Positions 8,263 to 16,706 of a DNA stretch of 64,000 nucleotides are shown here, piece after piece. This DNA comes from Marinobacter pelagius (GTDB lineage: Bacteria; Pseudomonadota; Gammaproteobacteria; Pseudomonadales; Oleiphilaceae): assembly GCF_003315345.1 (NCBI RefSeq), contig NZ_QNRO01000001.1:62001-126000 (forward strand), in the 5' to 3' direction. The notes below the pieces were generated by a model. It did no database searches. It saw only the letters and a program-made list of their open reading frames with translations, and was not told the DNA's origin. Position 1 is the first letter of the stretch; each line of letters starts with the position of its first letter. The position numbers were made by a program, and so were the translations under genes.

Positions 8263-9570
8263 TTACTTCCGGCGGTCGATAACCCGCTTGGCCTTGCCCT
8301 CGGAGCGGGCCAGACGGTTGGGTTCGACAACCTCTACACGGGTGCTGATGCCGATGTAGGACTTGATATGGTGCGCGAGCTCCTTGGCGGCCTTGGCACG
8401 TACCTCGTCACCCATGCCGGCTTCCGGCTTGAGTTCGGCACGGATGTCCACGCAATCCAGGTTGCCCTCCTTGTAGACTTCGATCTCGTAGTGCGGCGCC
8501 AGCGTCTCGCACTTGAGCACTTGCTCCTCGATCTGGCTCGGGAACACGTTCACACCACGGATGATCAGCATGTCATCGCTGCGACCGGTTATCTTGTCGA
8601 TACGACGCATCGGGCGGGCTGTTCCCGGCAGCAGACGGGTCAGGTCGCGGGTGCGGTAACGCAGGATCGGCAGAGCCACCTTGGTGAGTGAGGTGAAGAC
8701 CAGTTCGCCATACTCGCCGTCCGGAAGCACCTCACCGGTGTTCGGATCGATGATTTCCGGATAGAAGTGATCTTCCCAGATGGTCGGGCCGTCCTTGGTC
8801 TCGATGCATTCCATGCCCACACCCGGCCCCATGACTTCGGACAGGCCGTAGATATCGAGGGCCTGGATGCCCAGGCGCTCTTCCAGCTCTGTGCGCATGC
8901 TGTTGGTCCAGGGCTCGGCACCGAAGATGCCCAGACGCAGGGGCAGCTTGCGCGGATCGATGCCCTGGCGGTCCATCTCGTCGGCGATGTTCAGCATGTA
9001 GGACGGGGTCACCATGATGATGTCCGGCTGGAAGTCCTTGATCAGCTGGACCTGCTTCTCGGTCTGGCCGCCGGACATGGGGATGACTGTACAACCCAGA
9101 CGCTCGGCACCGTAATGGGCACCCAGGCCGCCGGTGAACAGGCCGTAACCATAGGAAACGTGAACCTTGTCACCGCGATAGCCGCCGCCGGCGCGGATGC
9201 TCCGGGCCACGATGTCAGCCCAGGTGTTGATGTCACTCTGGGTGTAACCGACAACGGTCGGCTGGCCGGTAGTACCACTGGATGCGTGCACCCGGACCAC
9301 GTCAGACATCGGCGTGGCGAACATGCCGAACGGGTAGTTGTCGCGCAGGTCCGACTTGGTGGTGAACGGAATCTTGGCCAGATCTTCCAGGGAGTTGATG
9401 TCCATGGGCTTCAGGCCGATGTCATCAAATGCCTTCCGGTAGAACGGAACATTGGTATAGGCATGGACCACACTCCAGCGCAGGCGCTGGAGCTGTTCAT
9501 GACGGAGCTCGTCGATGCTGGCGGTTTCCATGCGATCGAGTTTGCCGATTTTCTGCAGAGGTAAGGTCAT
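8263..9570 (-). CDS. paaK: PaaK: phenylacetate-CoA ligase
   Basis: A cytoplasmic adenylate-forming enzyme (435 residues, family about 430-440) that activates phenylacetate with ATP and CoA, the first committed step of the pathway. Motifs seen are the P-loop-like VHASSGTTGQPTVVGYT (about 113-129), the acyl-adenylate stretch DIYGLSEVMGPG (about 238-249) and the C-terminal region KITGRSDDMLIIRGVNVFPSQIE-type text near 330-350. It is the last gene of the paaGHIJK transcription unit, 57 bp after paaJ. Confidence 0.97.
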   Translation of the reverse strand: MTLPLQKIGKLDRMETASIDELRHEQLQRLRWSVVHAYTNVPFYRKAFDDIGLKPMDINSLEDLAKIPFTTKSDLRDNYPFGMFATPMSDVVRVHASSGTTGQPTVVGYTQSDINTWADIVARSIRAGGGYRGDKVHVSYGYGLFTGGLGAHYGAERLGCTVIPMSGGQTEKQVQLIKDFQPDIIMVTPSYMLNIADEMDRQGIDPRKLPLRLGIFGAEPWTNSMRTELEERLGIQALDIYGLSEVMGPGVGMECIETKDGPTIWEDHFYPEIIDPNTGEVLPDGEYGELVFTSLTKVALPILRYRTRDLTRLLPGTARPMRRIDKITGRSDDMLIIRGVNVFPSQIEEQVLKCETLAPHYEIEVYKEGNLDCVDIRAELKPEAGMGDEVRAKAAKELAHHIKSYIGISTRVEVVEPNRLARSEGKAKRVIDRRK

Positions 9571-9627
9571 AATCGAATCCTGCTTGTTCTTGTGCCTTGA
9601 GTCAGCGTGTCATTGGTGATGATGGTG

Positions 9628-10871
<1,244 letters not shown>

Positions 10872-10875
<4 letters not shown>

Positions 10876-11333
10876 GAATTGTCCTCCGAATTGCGGACGG
10901 TGCCGCGAACTTCATAGGAGCGGCCGCGGAACAGTGCCACGGTACGGCCGTCCTGGTTGGTCAGGGTAATGTCGTAAATGCCGGTACGGCCGCCACGGGA
11001 ACGCTCTTCCGCGGTGGCGGTCAGCAGGTCGCCCTCTCTGGCGCCGGACATATAGTCAATGCTGCAGCCGGAAGCCACGGTGGCCCGGTCATAGCTGTTG
11101 CAGGCAAACGCAAAGGCGGAATCCGCCAGGGTGAACAGGTAACCGCCGTGGCAGGAGCCGTGGCCCTGGATCATGTCGGGGCCGACAGTCATGGTCAGGA
11201 TGGCCTTGCCGGGGGCTACGGATTCGATTTTCATGCCCAGTTTCTGGCTGGCACGGTCCCTGGCGAACATGGACTCGGCGCATTCTTCGGCCAGTTTTTG
11301 TGGATCGGGTTTCTGTTGATCGATAGCGCTCAT
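10872..11333 (-). CDS. paaI: PaaI: hydroxyphenylacetyl-CoA-type thioesterase
   Basis: A hotdog-fold thioesterase of 153 residues (family about 140-150), thought to rescue CoA from dead-end aryl-CoA intermediates. The family stretch [23 protein letters not shown] (about 57-79) contains the catalytic Asp in the LADSAFA helix, and [18 protein letters not shown] lies near the C-terminus. It overlaps paaH upstream and paaJ downstream by 4 bp each, so the three genes are tightly coupled. Confidence 0.95.
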
Positions 11334-12850
11334 GCGTAAAACCCCTTGTTGGCAAAACAGTTCTTTCTCAGCAGCAGCGACGGCCGGTAGCGATCCTCGC
11401 CGTAGCTGTTCTGGATGTTGGTCAGCACGGTGAAGGTGCGGCCGGCCCCGAGGCGGTCACTCCAGCTCAGGGGACCTTCCGGGTAATTCAGGCCGGCTTT
11501 CATGGCCAGATCAATATCGTCCACCGTGGCGACTCCGTGCAGGTGGGCATCGGCACCCTCGTTCGCCAGCATGGCGACGGTGCGCATGATCACCAGGCCC
11601 GGACGATCAGCAATGCGGCTGACCTCAAGGCCGGCCTTCTGCAGCAGGGCGCAGGCGTCGTCGATGGCTTGCCCGGAGGCCTGGTCCGCCGTCGCAATCG
11701 CCAGGCGGGAGGCCTGGGCGTAGTCGAAGGCAAGGTCGAAGAGTACCAGATTGGCGCAGCCTTCCTCGGCGGCCCGCTCGGTGGCCATACGGCCGTCAGT
11801 CAGGGCCAGTACGGCCTGGCCAAAACGCAGCTGGCCGTTGCCGGCCCGCTCAATAATCTTCAGACCCGCATCACGGAGGCGGTCCACCAGGGCCGACGCA
11901 GGGCCCAGGCTGCCTTCGACGATAACCACAGATTCATTGCTCTGGCGCGGAGCTTCGGTCTGCGGTTCGGGGCGTTCGGCCCCCTCCTGGTAACTATAGA
12001 AGCCCTGGCCACTCTTGCGACCAAGACGGCCCGCGGAGACCAGCTCCTGCTGAACCAGTGACGGCAGGAAGCGGGTGTCCTGGTAGTAGGCGTTGAACAC
12101 CGAGTTGGTCACCGCGTAGTTGACGTCATGGCCGATCAGGTCGGTGAGCTCGAAGGCGCCCATGCGGAAGTTGCCGGCCTCGCGTATCAGGGCGTCAAGG
12201 GTGGCCGGGTCCGCAGCCTGCTCCTGGACCAGACGCAGACTCTCGGCGTAGAACGGCCGGGCGACCCGGTTGACGATGAAGCCGGGGGTGGAGGTTGCAT
12301 AGACCGGTTTCTTGCCCCAGTTGGCGGCGGTGTCGTACACCGTCTCGGCAACGGCCTTGTCAGTGGCCAGGCCCAGCACCACTTCCACCAGCGCCATCAG
12401 CGGAGCAGGGTTGAAGAAGTGCATGCCCACCAGGCGGCCTGGATGCTTCATGCCAGCACCCAGGGAGGTGACGGAAATGGAGGAGGTGTTGGTGGCGAGG
12501 ATGGCGTCCTCGCGGCACAAGGCCTCGAGGTCTGCCAGCAGGCCACGTTTGATGTCGAGGTTCTCCACGATCGCCTCGATCACCAGCCCGCTCTCGGCCA
12601 CTTCCGAGAGATCGGCCACCGGCTGGATGCGGTCGAGGAGGGCGTCCAGGTCCTGCTGGTCCATCTTGCCCTTGTCCACACGGCGTTGCAGCACCTTGGC
12701 AATGCCAGCGCGTCCGGCCTCGGCGGCCCCTTCGCGCTGGTCATGCAGGAATACATGGTGCCCTGCCTGGGCCGCTACCTGGGCTATGCCGGCGCCCATG
12801 GCGCCGGCGCCGATGACTGCAACCTTGGTTTGGGTATCCAGTGCCGGCAT
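11330..12850 (-). CDS. paaH: PaaH: 3-hydroxyadipyl-CoA dehydrogenase
   Basis: An NAD-dependent 3-hydroxyacyl-CoA dehydrogenase of 506 residues, matching the long PaaH/PaaC subfamily (about 475-510). The Rossmann motif GAGAMGAGIAQVAAQAGH spans about 15-32. The catalytic-type histidine lies in GMHFFNPAPLMALVEV (about 141-156). Two C-terminal helical domains follow, the second beginning near residue 410 (PGLVIMRTVAMLANEGADA). It acts in the lower, beta-oxidation part of phenylacetate breakdown. It begins 3 bp after paaG and overlaps paaI by 4 bp. Confidence 0.96.
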   Translation of the reverse strand: MPALDTQTKVAVIGAGAMGAGIAQVAAQAGHHVFLHDQREGAAEAGRAGIAKVLQRRVDKGKMDQQDLDALLDRIQPVADLSEVAESGLVIEAIVENLDIKRGLLADLEALCREDAILATNTSSISVTSLGAGMKHPGRLVGMHFFNPAPLMALVEVVLGLATDKAVAETVYDTAANWGKKPVYATSTPGFIVNRVARPFYAESLRLVQEQAADPATLDALIREAGNFRMGAFELTDLIGHDVNYAVTNSVFNAYYQDTRFLPSLVQQELVSAGRLGRKSGQGFYSYQEGAERPEPQTEAPRQSNESVVIVEGSLGPASALVDRLRDAGLKIIERAGNGQLRFGQAVLALTDGRMATERAAEEGCANLVLFDLAFDYAQASRLAIATADQASGQAIDDACALLQKAGLEVSRIADRPGLVIMRTVAMLANEGADAHLHGVATVDDIDLAMKAGLNYPEGPLSWSDRLGAGRTFTVLTNIQNSYGEDRYRPSLLLRKNCFANKGFYA

Positions 12851-12853
12851 GGT

Positions 12854-13645
12854 TTATTTCCCCTTGAAAGACGGTGTGCGTTTTTCCATGAAAGCGGCCA
12901 CGCCCTCGCGGTAGTCTTCGGTGCGACCGGCTTCCCGCTGCAGATCCCGTTCGAGGTTGATCTGTTCTTCAAAGGTGTTGTTGACGCTGGCGTGCAGGGC
13001 CTGCTTGATGAGTGCCAGGCCCTTGGTGGGTTGGGTGGCGAAGTGGCGGGCCAGTTTCATGGTTTCTTCCATCAGCTGGTCGTCGTCCACGCACTGCCAG
13101 ATCATGCCCCAGTCTTCCGCCTTCTCGGCGCCGATCTTGCCGCCCAACAGGGCCATGCCCTTGGCGCGCGCCATGCCTGCCACCCGGGGCAGGGTCCAGG
13201 TGCCACCGGAGTCCGGCACCAGGCCCAGCTTGCAGAAAGCCTGGACGAAGCTGGCGGAGCGGGCTGCCAGGGTAATGTCGCAGGCCAGGGCGATGTTGGC
13301 ACCGGCCCCGGCGGCCACGCCGTTCACCGCGCACAGCACGGGCATGGGCAGATCGCGCAGGCTGCGCATCATCGGGTTGTAATAGTTTTCCAGGGAAGCG
13401 CCAAGATCCGGCATCTCCTGACCCGGGGATACGCTGCGGTCAGAGAGATCCTGGCCAGCACAGAAACCCCGGCCGGAACCGGTGATCACCAGCACCCGAA
13501 CGGTCTCGTCCTTGCGAATGGTGTCGATGGCATCCCGCATGCGCTCGTGCATCTCGACATTGAAGCTGTTGAGGTTGTCAGGTCGGTTCAGGGTAAGCAG
13601 GGCGACGCCCTGATCGATTTCAAGAAGGATGCTCGGCTGGGTCAT
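12854..13645 (-). CDS. paaG: PaaG: 1,2-epoxyphenylacetyl-CoA isomerase
   Basis: A crotonase-family isomerase (263 residues) that converts ring-1,2-epoxyphenylacetyl-CoA to oxepin-CoA. It aligns from memory almost end to end with E. coli PaaG: LNRPDNLNSFN, GRGFCAGQDLSDR, YYNPMMRSL, AVNGVAAGAGANIAL (oxyanion glycines), KLGLVPDSGGTWTLPRVAG and DYREGVAAF. The conserved Asp of SGGTW-adjacent text (LVPDSGG) is present. It is the first gene of paaGHIJK. No separate PaaF hydratase is found nearby, so that step must be encoded elsewhere or be shared with general beta-oxidation enzymes. Confidence 0.96.
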   Translation of the reverse strand: MTQPSILLEIDQGVALLTLNRPDNLNSFNVEMHERMRDAIDTIRKDETVRVLVITGSGRGFCAGQDLSDRSVSPGQEMPDLGASLENYYNPMMRSLRDLPMPVLCAVNGVAAGAGANIALACDITLAARSASFVQAFCKLGLVPDSGGTWTLPRVAGMARAKGMALLGGKIGAEKAEDWGMIWQCVDDDQLMEETMKLARHFATQPTKGLALIKQALHASVNNTFEEQINLERDLQREAGRTEDYREGVAAFMEKRTPSFKGK

Positions 13646-13929
13646 GGTGTTGTCCCGTTGTTGGTAGCAAGAAAGGGTTAGAGACGCTCAGCGTCCCGTG
13701 ACAGGAATGGCGAAGGTCCCCCGGAGCACGCGACGGGTGTCCGGGCGGAGGGTTGCAGCGGCGGTATCGGTCATTTTCGTTACCGCCCCTGCGGGCGCGA
13801 TGTGCAGGTTGTTTGGCATAAGCAATCCGGTGTGACTTTGTTTTTGTCTCAGGTGCCGGCCTCGCCGGTCAGATTCCGGGCGCTGCATGCCCTGGTTGAT
13901 CTGGTCTGTCAGGGCCGAATGCGTGAATG

Positions 13930-13957
13930 AGTATATCTCAGAATTGATACCCGTCAA
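13930..13957 (-). promoter_or_regulatory. Predicted sigma70 promoter of paaGHIJK
   Basis: On the minus strand TTGACG (-35, 13952-13957) and TATACT (-10, 13930-13935) are 16 bp apart, a near-consensus pair. The transcript would start around 13923, leaving an unusually long 5' leader of about 280 nt before paaG. The spacer contains GTATCA (TGATAC on the plus strand, 13945-13950), as in the paaA promoter. Confidence 0.65.
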
Positions 13958-13984
13958 GGATCCATGGTATCGACTTCTGTATCA
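13945..13984. promoter_or_regulatory. Candidate PaaX-like operator at the paaG promoter
   Basis: TGATAC (13945-13950) and GTATCA (13979-13984) are perfect inverted arms with a 28-bp gap, overlapping the -35/-10 spacer. A third GGTATC copy lies between them (13966-13971). The same arrangement with a 27-bp gap occurs at the paaA promoter. This resembles the E. coli PaaX site architecture; the binding protein is unknown here. Confidence 0.5.
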
Positions 13985-14133
13985 CTTTGGCATTCTGGGG
14001 AGGCGTTGCCTGTTTATCTTGATGAAAATAAAGAAAAATAAATTCCAGTGTTGAGCTTTTTATAGCTGTTCAGAAGGCAATTGATCGTTGTTAAGCCTGC
14101 CGGGGGCATGAAATTCCACACAAAAACGGATAA

Positions 14134-14156
14134 TGTGATACGGAAAATGAATCACA
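14134..14156 (+). promoter_or_regulatory. Inverted repeat upstream of paaY
   Basis: TGTGAT (14134-14139) and ATCACA (14151-14156) are perfect 6-bp arms; read as half-sites they give TGATAC-N7-GAATCA. It lies 61-83 bp before the paaY start. The spacing is too wide for a CRP site (TGTGA-N6-TCACA). It shares the GTGATACG octamer with 8146-8153. Confidence 0.4.
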
Positions 14157-14216
14157 ACAATCGTTTTGGGTTCCATAAGGCTTCGTGCCGGTCCCCCCTG
14201 CCAACAGGAGAAAGTT

Positions 14217-14810
14217 ATGCCCGTATACAGCATTGAAGGTGTTGTCCCGGTTGTCCACCCCACCGCTTATGTTCACCCGAGCGCCGTGCTGATTGGAGAC
14301 GTCTGGATCGGGCCGGACTGCTACGTCGGGCCGGCTGCCTGTCTGCGGGGTGACTTCGGGCGTGTTGTCCTCAAGGAAGGCTCCAACATCCAGGACACCT
14401 GTGTAATGCACGCCTTCCCGGGAATGGACACGGTGATCGAGAAGAACGGCCACGTCGGCCATGGCGCGATCCTGCATGGGTGCATCGTGGGTGAGGATGC
14501 CATGGTCGGAATGAATGCGGTGGTGATGGACGAGGCCCATATTGCGCCCCGCTCGATTGTTGGCGCCGGCGCCCTGGTCAAGGCCAAGTTCCAGTGCGAG
14601 CCTGCGTCCCTGATTGTCGGTTCGCCCGCCAAGGTACTGCGCACGCTCAGTGACAAGGAAGTGGCGTGGAAGAAGAAGGGTACCGAGGAGTATCAGCGAC
14701 TGACCCGGCGCTCACTGGCCAGCCTGGTGGAGTGTCAGCCTCTGGAAAAGGGCGAGCCGGATCGTCCCCGGGTTGATGCCGGGCAGTACCAGCCCAAGCA
14801 CCAGTCCTGA
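14217..14810 (+). CDS. paaY: PaaY: gamma-carbonic-anhydrase-fold thioesterase of phenylacetate catabolism
   Basis: A 197-residue left-handed beta-helix (hexapeptide repeat) protein, matching PaaY (about 196). PaaY proteins hydrolyse CoA esters of dead-end ring products and protect the pathway from stalling. Hexapeptide turns are seen throughout residues 14-140 (for example VHPSAVLIGDVWIGPDCYVG), with zinc-ligand histidines in CVMHAFPG and NGHVGHGAILHG. ATG 14217 is preceded by AGGAG at 14206-14210; the longer frame to 14166 lacks support. It is transcribed away from paaG. Confidence 0.95.
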   Translation: MPVYSIEGVVPVVHPTAYVHPSAVLIGDVWIGPDCYVGPAACLRGDFGRVVLKEGSNIQDTCVMHAFPGMDTVIEKNGHVGHGAILHGCIVGEDAMVGMNAVVMDEAHIAPRSIVGAGALVKAKFQCEPASLIVGSPAKVLRTLSDKEVAWKKKGTEEYQRLTRRSLASLVECQPLEKGEPDRPRVDAGQYQPKHQS

Positions 14811-14845
14811 AGGTTTGAGCTCCGGGAGTTCCGGAGCCAGGCAGC

Positions 14846-14873
14846 GGAAATGGCGGCTCAGGCCGCCATTTCC
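14846..14873. terminator. Convergent hairpin between paaY and the dehalogenase-like gene
   Basis: A perfect 12-bp inverted repeat (14846-14857 and 14862-14873, 4-nt loop). The loop contains the stop codon of the minus-strand gene. No T-run follows on either strand, so Rho-independent termination is uncertain; it may act as a 3'-end protecting hairpin. Confidence 0.4.
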
Positions 14874-15757
14874 GATTTCAGGGCATCGGTAATGGTGCGT
14901 GCGAAGTCCTCGGGGGAGTCTTCCTGCAGGAAGTGGCCGCCCCGCAGGGTGATGTGGGGTTGGCCGTGGGCGCCGGGAATCCGCCGCTGCATGTAGCGGT
15001 CTTCCCCCCGGGTTATGGGGTCGCCGCTGCTGAAGCAGGTAATGAACGGTTTGCGCCATTTCTCCAGTACCTTCCAGGCCTCCCGGTTGGCTTGCCCGGC
15101 CGGATCGTGCCGGGATACCGGAACCAGTTTCGGGAAGGCGCGGGCGCCGGCCTTGTATTCCGTTGACGGGAAGGGCGCCTCGTAGGCCGCCTGCTCGGCC
15201 CTGCTCAGGGTTCGTTCGGTGCCCAGCTGGACGATGCGTCCCACCGGCAGCCACGGGCTGTGGCTGACAAAGGCTTTCCACAGGGAGAACATTGCCGGTG
15301 CCCGGGTTTCGCCGGTGGGCAGCATCCCGTTACCCACGATGATGCACCGGAACCGTTGGGGATGTTCGGCCGCCAGGCGAAGTCCCAGCAGTGATCCCCA
15401 GTTCTGGCACACCAGGGTGATGTCCCGCAGATTCAGCTTTTCGATCCAGCTACTCAACCAGGTCATGTGGCGTTCGTAGCTGTAGTCGGCCATTGCTGCC
15501 GGTTTGTCCGATTTGCCGAAACCGATCAGATCCGGGGCCAGTGCCCGGTGACCCGCGGCGGCAATGATCGGAATCATGTGCCGGTAAAGGTAGGACCAGG
15601 ATGGCTCGCCATGCAGCATCAGTACGGGTGAAGCACCGCGGGGGCCTTCATCGACGTAGTGCATCCTCAGATTGGCCTCTACGTCGAGATAATTGGGGGA
15701 AAAAGGGTAATCCGGAAGCCCCTGGAAGCGGGTTTCGTCGGTTCTCAGAATACGCAT
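14858..15757 (-). CDS. Haloalkane-dehalogenase-family alpha/beta hydrolase with Asn in place of the nucleophilic Asp
   Basis: A 299-residue protein clearly related to the DhlA-type haloalkane dehalogenases: QGLPDYPFSPNYLD at the start, oxyanion HGEPSW (49-54), FGKSDKP, the acid Asp246 (SSGDPITRGED) and catalytic His275 (GGHFLQED). The nucleophile elbow reads LVCQNWGS, so residue 119, Asp in active enzymes, is Asn (codon AAC); the halide-stabilising Trp120 is kept. It may be inactive, may act after deamidation, or may have another function. ATG 15757 is chosen because it gives the DhlA-like N-terminus; a TTG 11 codons earlier is possible. It converges on paaY; the gene is not obviously part of the paa pathway. 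Confidence 0.85.
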   Translation of the reverse strand: MRILRTDETRFQGLPDYPFSPNYLDVEANLRMHYVDEGPRGASPVLMLHGEPSWSYLYRHMIPIIAAAGHRALAPDLIGFGKSDKPAAMADYSYERHMTWLSSWIEKLNLRDITLVCQNWGSLLGLRLAAEHPQRFRCIIVGNGMLPTGETRAPAMFSLWKAFVSHSPWLPVGRIVQLGTERTLSRAEQAAYEAPFPSTEYKAGARAFPKLVPVSRHDPAGQANREAWKVLEKWRKPFITCFSSGDPITRGEDRYMQRRIPGAHGQPHITLRGGHFLQEDSPEDFARTITDALKSEMAA

Positions 15758-15879
15758 GCCATCGACTGTCCTGACTGATAGGTTGCGCAATTGCCGTTAT
15801 GACAATCCTCGCAAGTCAGGATAAATCAGATGGCTGTTTCATGTGTTTGAGTTGCGTAACAGTGCGTTGCCCGTTTGCT

Positions 15880-16128
15880 TCAGCAGGCGAGGTCGAGCAG
15901 GCGGTCCGGATTTTCAATTGCTGCCATGGCATCATCACAGCAGTTCACCGCACCGCAATCGTCCGCTGAGCACAGGGCGAGGACGCGGCACTCGATGTCT
16001 TGCTGATTTTCGCCTTCGTTTCGGAACATGCGCGCCCGGGAAAGAATGGATCGGCAATGACCGCAAAGCAGGGTTGGTACCGCGCTGCCTTCGGCAAGAA
16101 TGGCGTTGTAATGGGTATGTTCAGTCAT
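15880..16128 (-). CDS. Small cysteine-rich protein of unknown function
   Basis: An 82-residue soluble protein with eight cysteines: C22-G-H-C25, C47, C53, C58, the pair C63-C64, and a final C82. It also has two N-terminal histidines (HTH at 4-6). No signal peptide or membrane segment is visible. A strong AGGAGG site sits 7 nt before ATG 16128, which argues for a real gene. The spacing suggests a zinc-ribbon or other metal-binding fold, but no family was recognised. It is followed by the dehalogenase-like gene on the same strand after a 122-bp gap, so co-transcription is possible but unproven. Confidence 0.7.
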   Translation of the reverse strand: MTEHTHYNAILAEGSAVPTLLCGHCRSILSRARMFRNEGENQQDIECRVLALCSADDCGAVNCCDDAMAAIENPDRLLDLAC

Positions 16129-16205
16129 AAATATCCTCCTGATAGTTTCAGACTAGGGCCAGAGTATGACAATACAGAGTCGGCCTTTCGCTGAGATTTC
16201 CATCT

Positions 16206-16598
16206 CTATACGGATCCTTTATCCGGATCGACCACCGGCCGCCGGTTGGAGCGTTTGTCTTCCCAGTCAAGCTCCTTGGGGTCGTACCAGCCAATGGCGT
16301 CGAGCACCTTCTGGCGAGTACGCGGGGACAGGGTGGGCCAGAGTTCCTGGAAATCGTCCAGACCCTGTTCCCGTTGCTTCTGTTGTTTGCTCTGCAGCCG
16401 ATTGATGATTCTGGGGAGCTGCAGAGCCTCCCCGAGCTGGCCGGGTACCAGCACCTCCTGTCCCATCACCTTGCGGCGATGGGTCCTTGCCGCCAGCACG
16501 CGCTGAAGTTCCGCCGCGGCGTCAAGTGCGGTTTCGGTGGTAAAGGTTTCCAGTTCCAATAACGTGACTCGTTTGTCGGTTAATCCGTAACCGACCAC
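16206..16598 (-). CDS. Hypothetical protein
   Basis: A 130-residue soluble protein, not recognised. It starts with GTG at 16598 (no ATG is available until residue 45) and has only a weak upstream purine stretch, so the start is uncertain. The N-terminal part is helical (LDAAAELQRVLAARTHRRK), followed by VPGQLGEALQLP, a basic/Gln stretch (LQSKQQKQREQG) and the ending LDAIGWYDPKELDWEDKRSNRR. It is upstream of the cysteine-rich gene (77 bp gap) and divergent from the AI-2E family gene. Codon use resembles the neighbours. Confidence 0.65.
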   Translation of the reverse strand: MVGYGLTDKRVTLLELETFTTETALDAAAELQRVLAARTHRRKVMGQEVLVPGQLGEALQLPRIINRLQSKQQKQREQGLDDFQELWPTLSPRTRQKVLDAIGWYDPKELDWEDKRSNRRPVVDPDKGSV

Positions 16599-16706
16599 TA
16601 TAACCTGAAGCAGGCTACAGTGGCCATGTCATCGTGGTAGGCTATCGGGCCGGAGTGGCTGCACAGACCCGCGGTTACCGTTCACAGCTTGGGGAAGATC
16701 TGATCT

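Larger units (their letters stand above)
13646..14216. other. 571-bp intergenic region between divergent paaG and paaY
   Basis: No convincing gene is seen. The segment nearest paaG (13646-13900) is GC-rich with short hairpins such as the CCGCCCCTGCGGGCG stretch at 13782-13796. The middle (13925-14160) is AT-rich and contains the paaG promoter, several TGATAC-type motifs and the paired arms annotated separately. The long distance from the predicted promoter to paaG gives a leader of about 280 nt whose role is unknown. Confidence 0.7.

Noticed and set aside
13688..13957. An 89-codon open frame on the minus strand in the paaG-paaY gap
   Set aside because: It starts with TTG inside the predicted -35 element, has no ribosome site, and its protein has no family look; the 44-codon ATG version is no better supported.
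14081..14094. FNR-like TTGATCGTTGTTAA in the paaG-paaY gap
   Set aside because: Only 8 of 10 positions match and the right arm is poor (GTTAA).
14134..14156. CRP site before paaY
   Set aside because: The TGTGA and TCACA arms are separated by 13 bp rather than the 6 bp needed for CRP.
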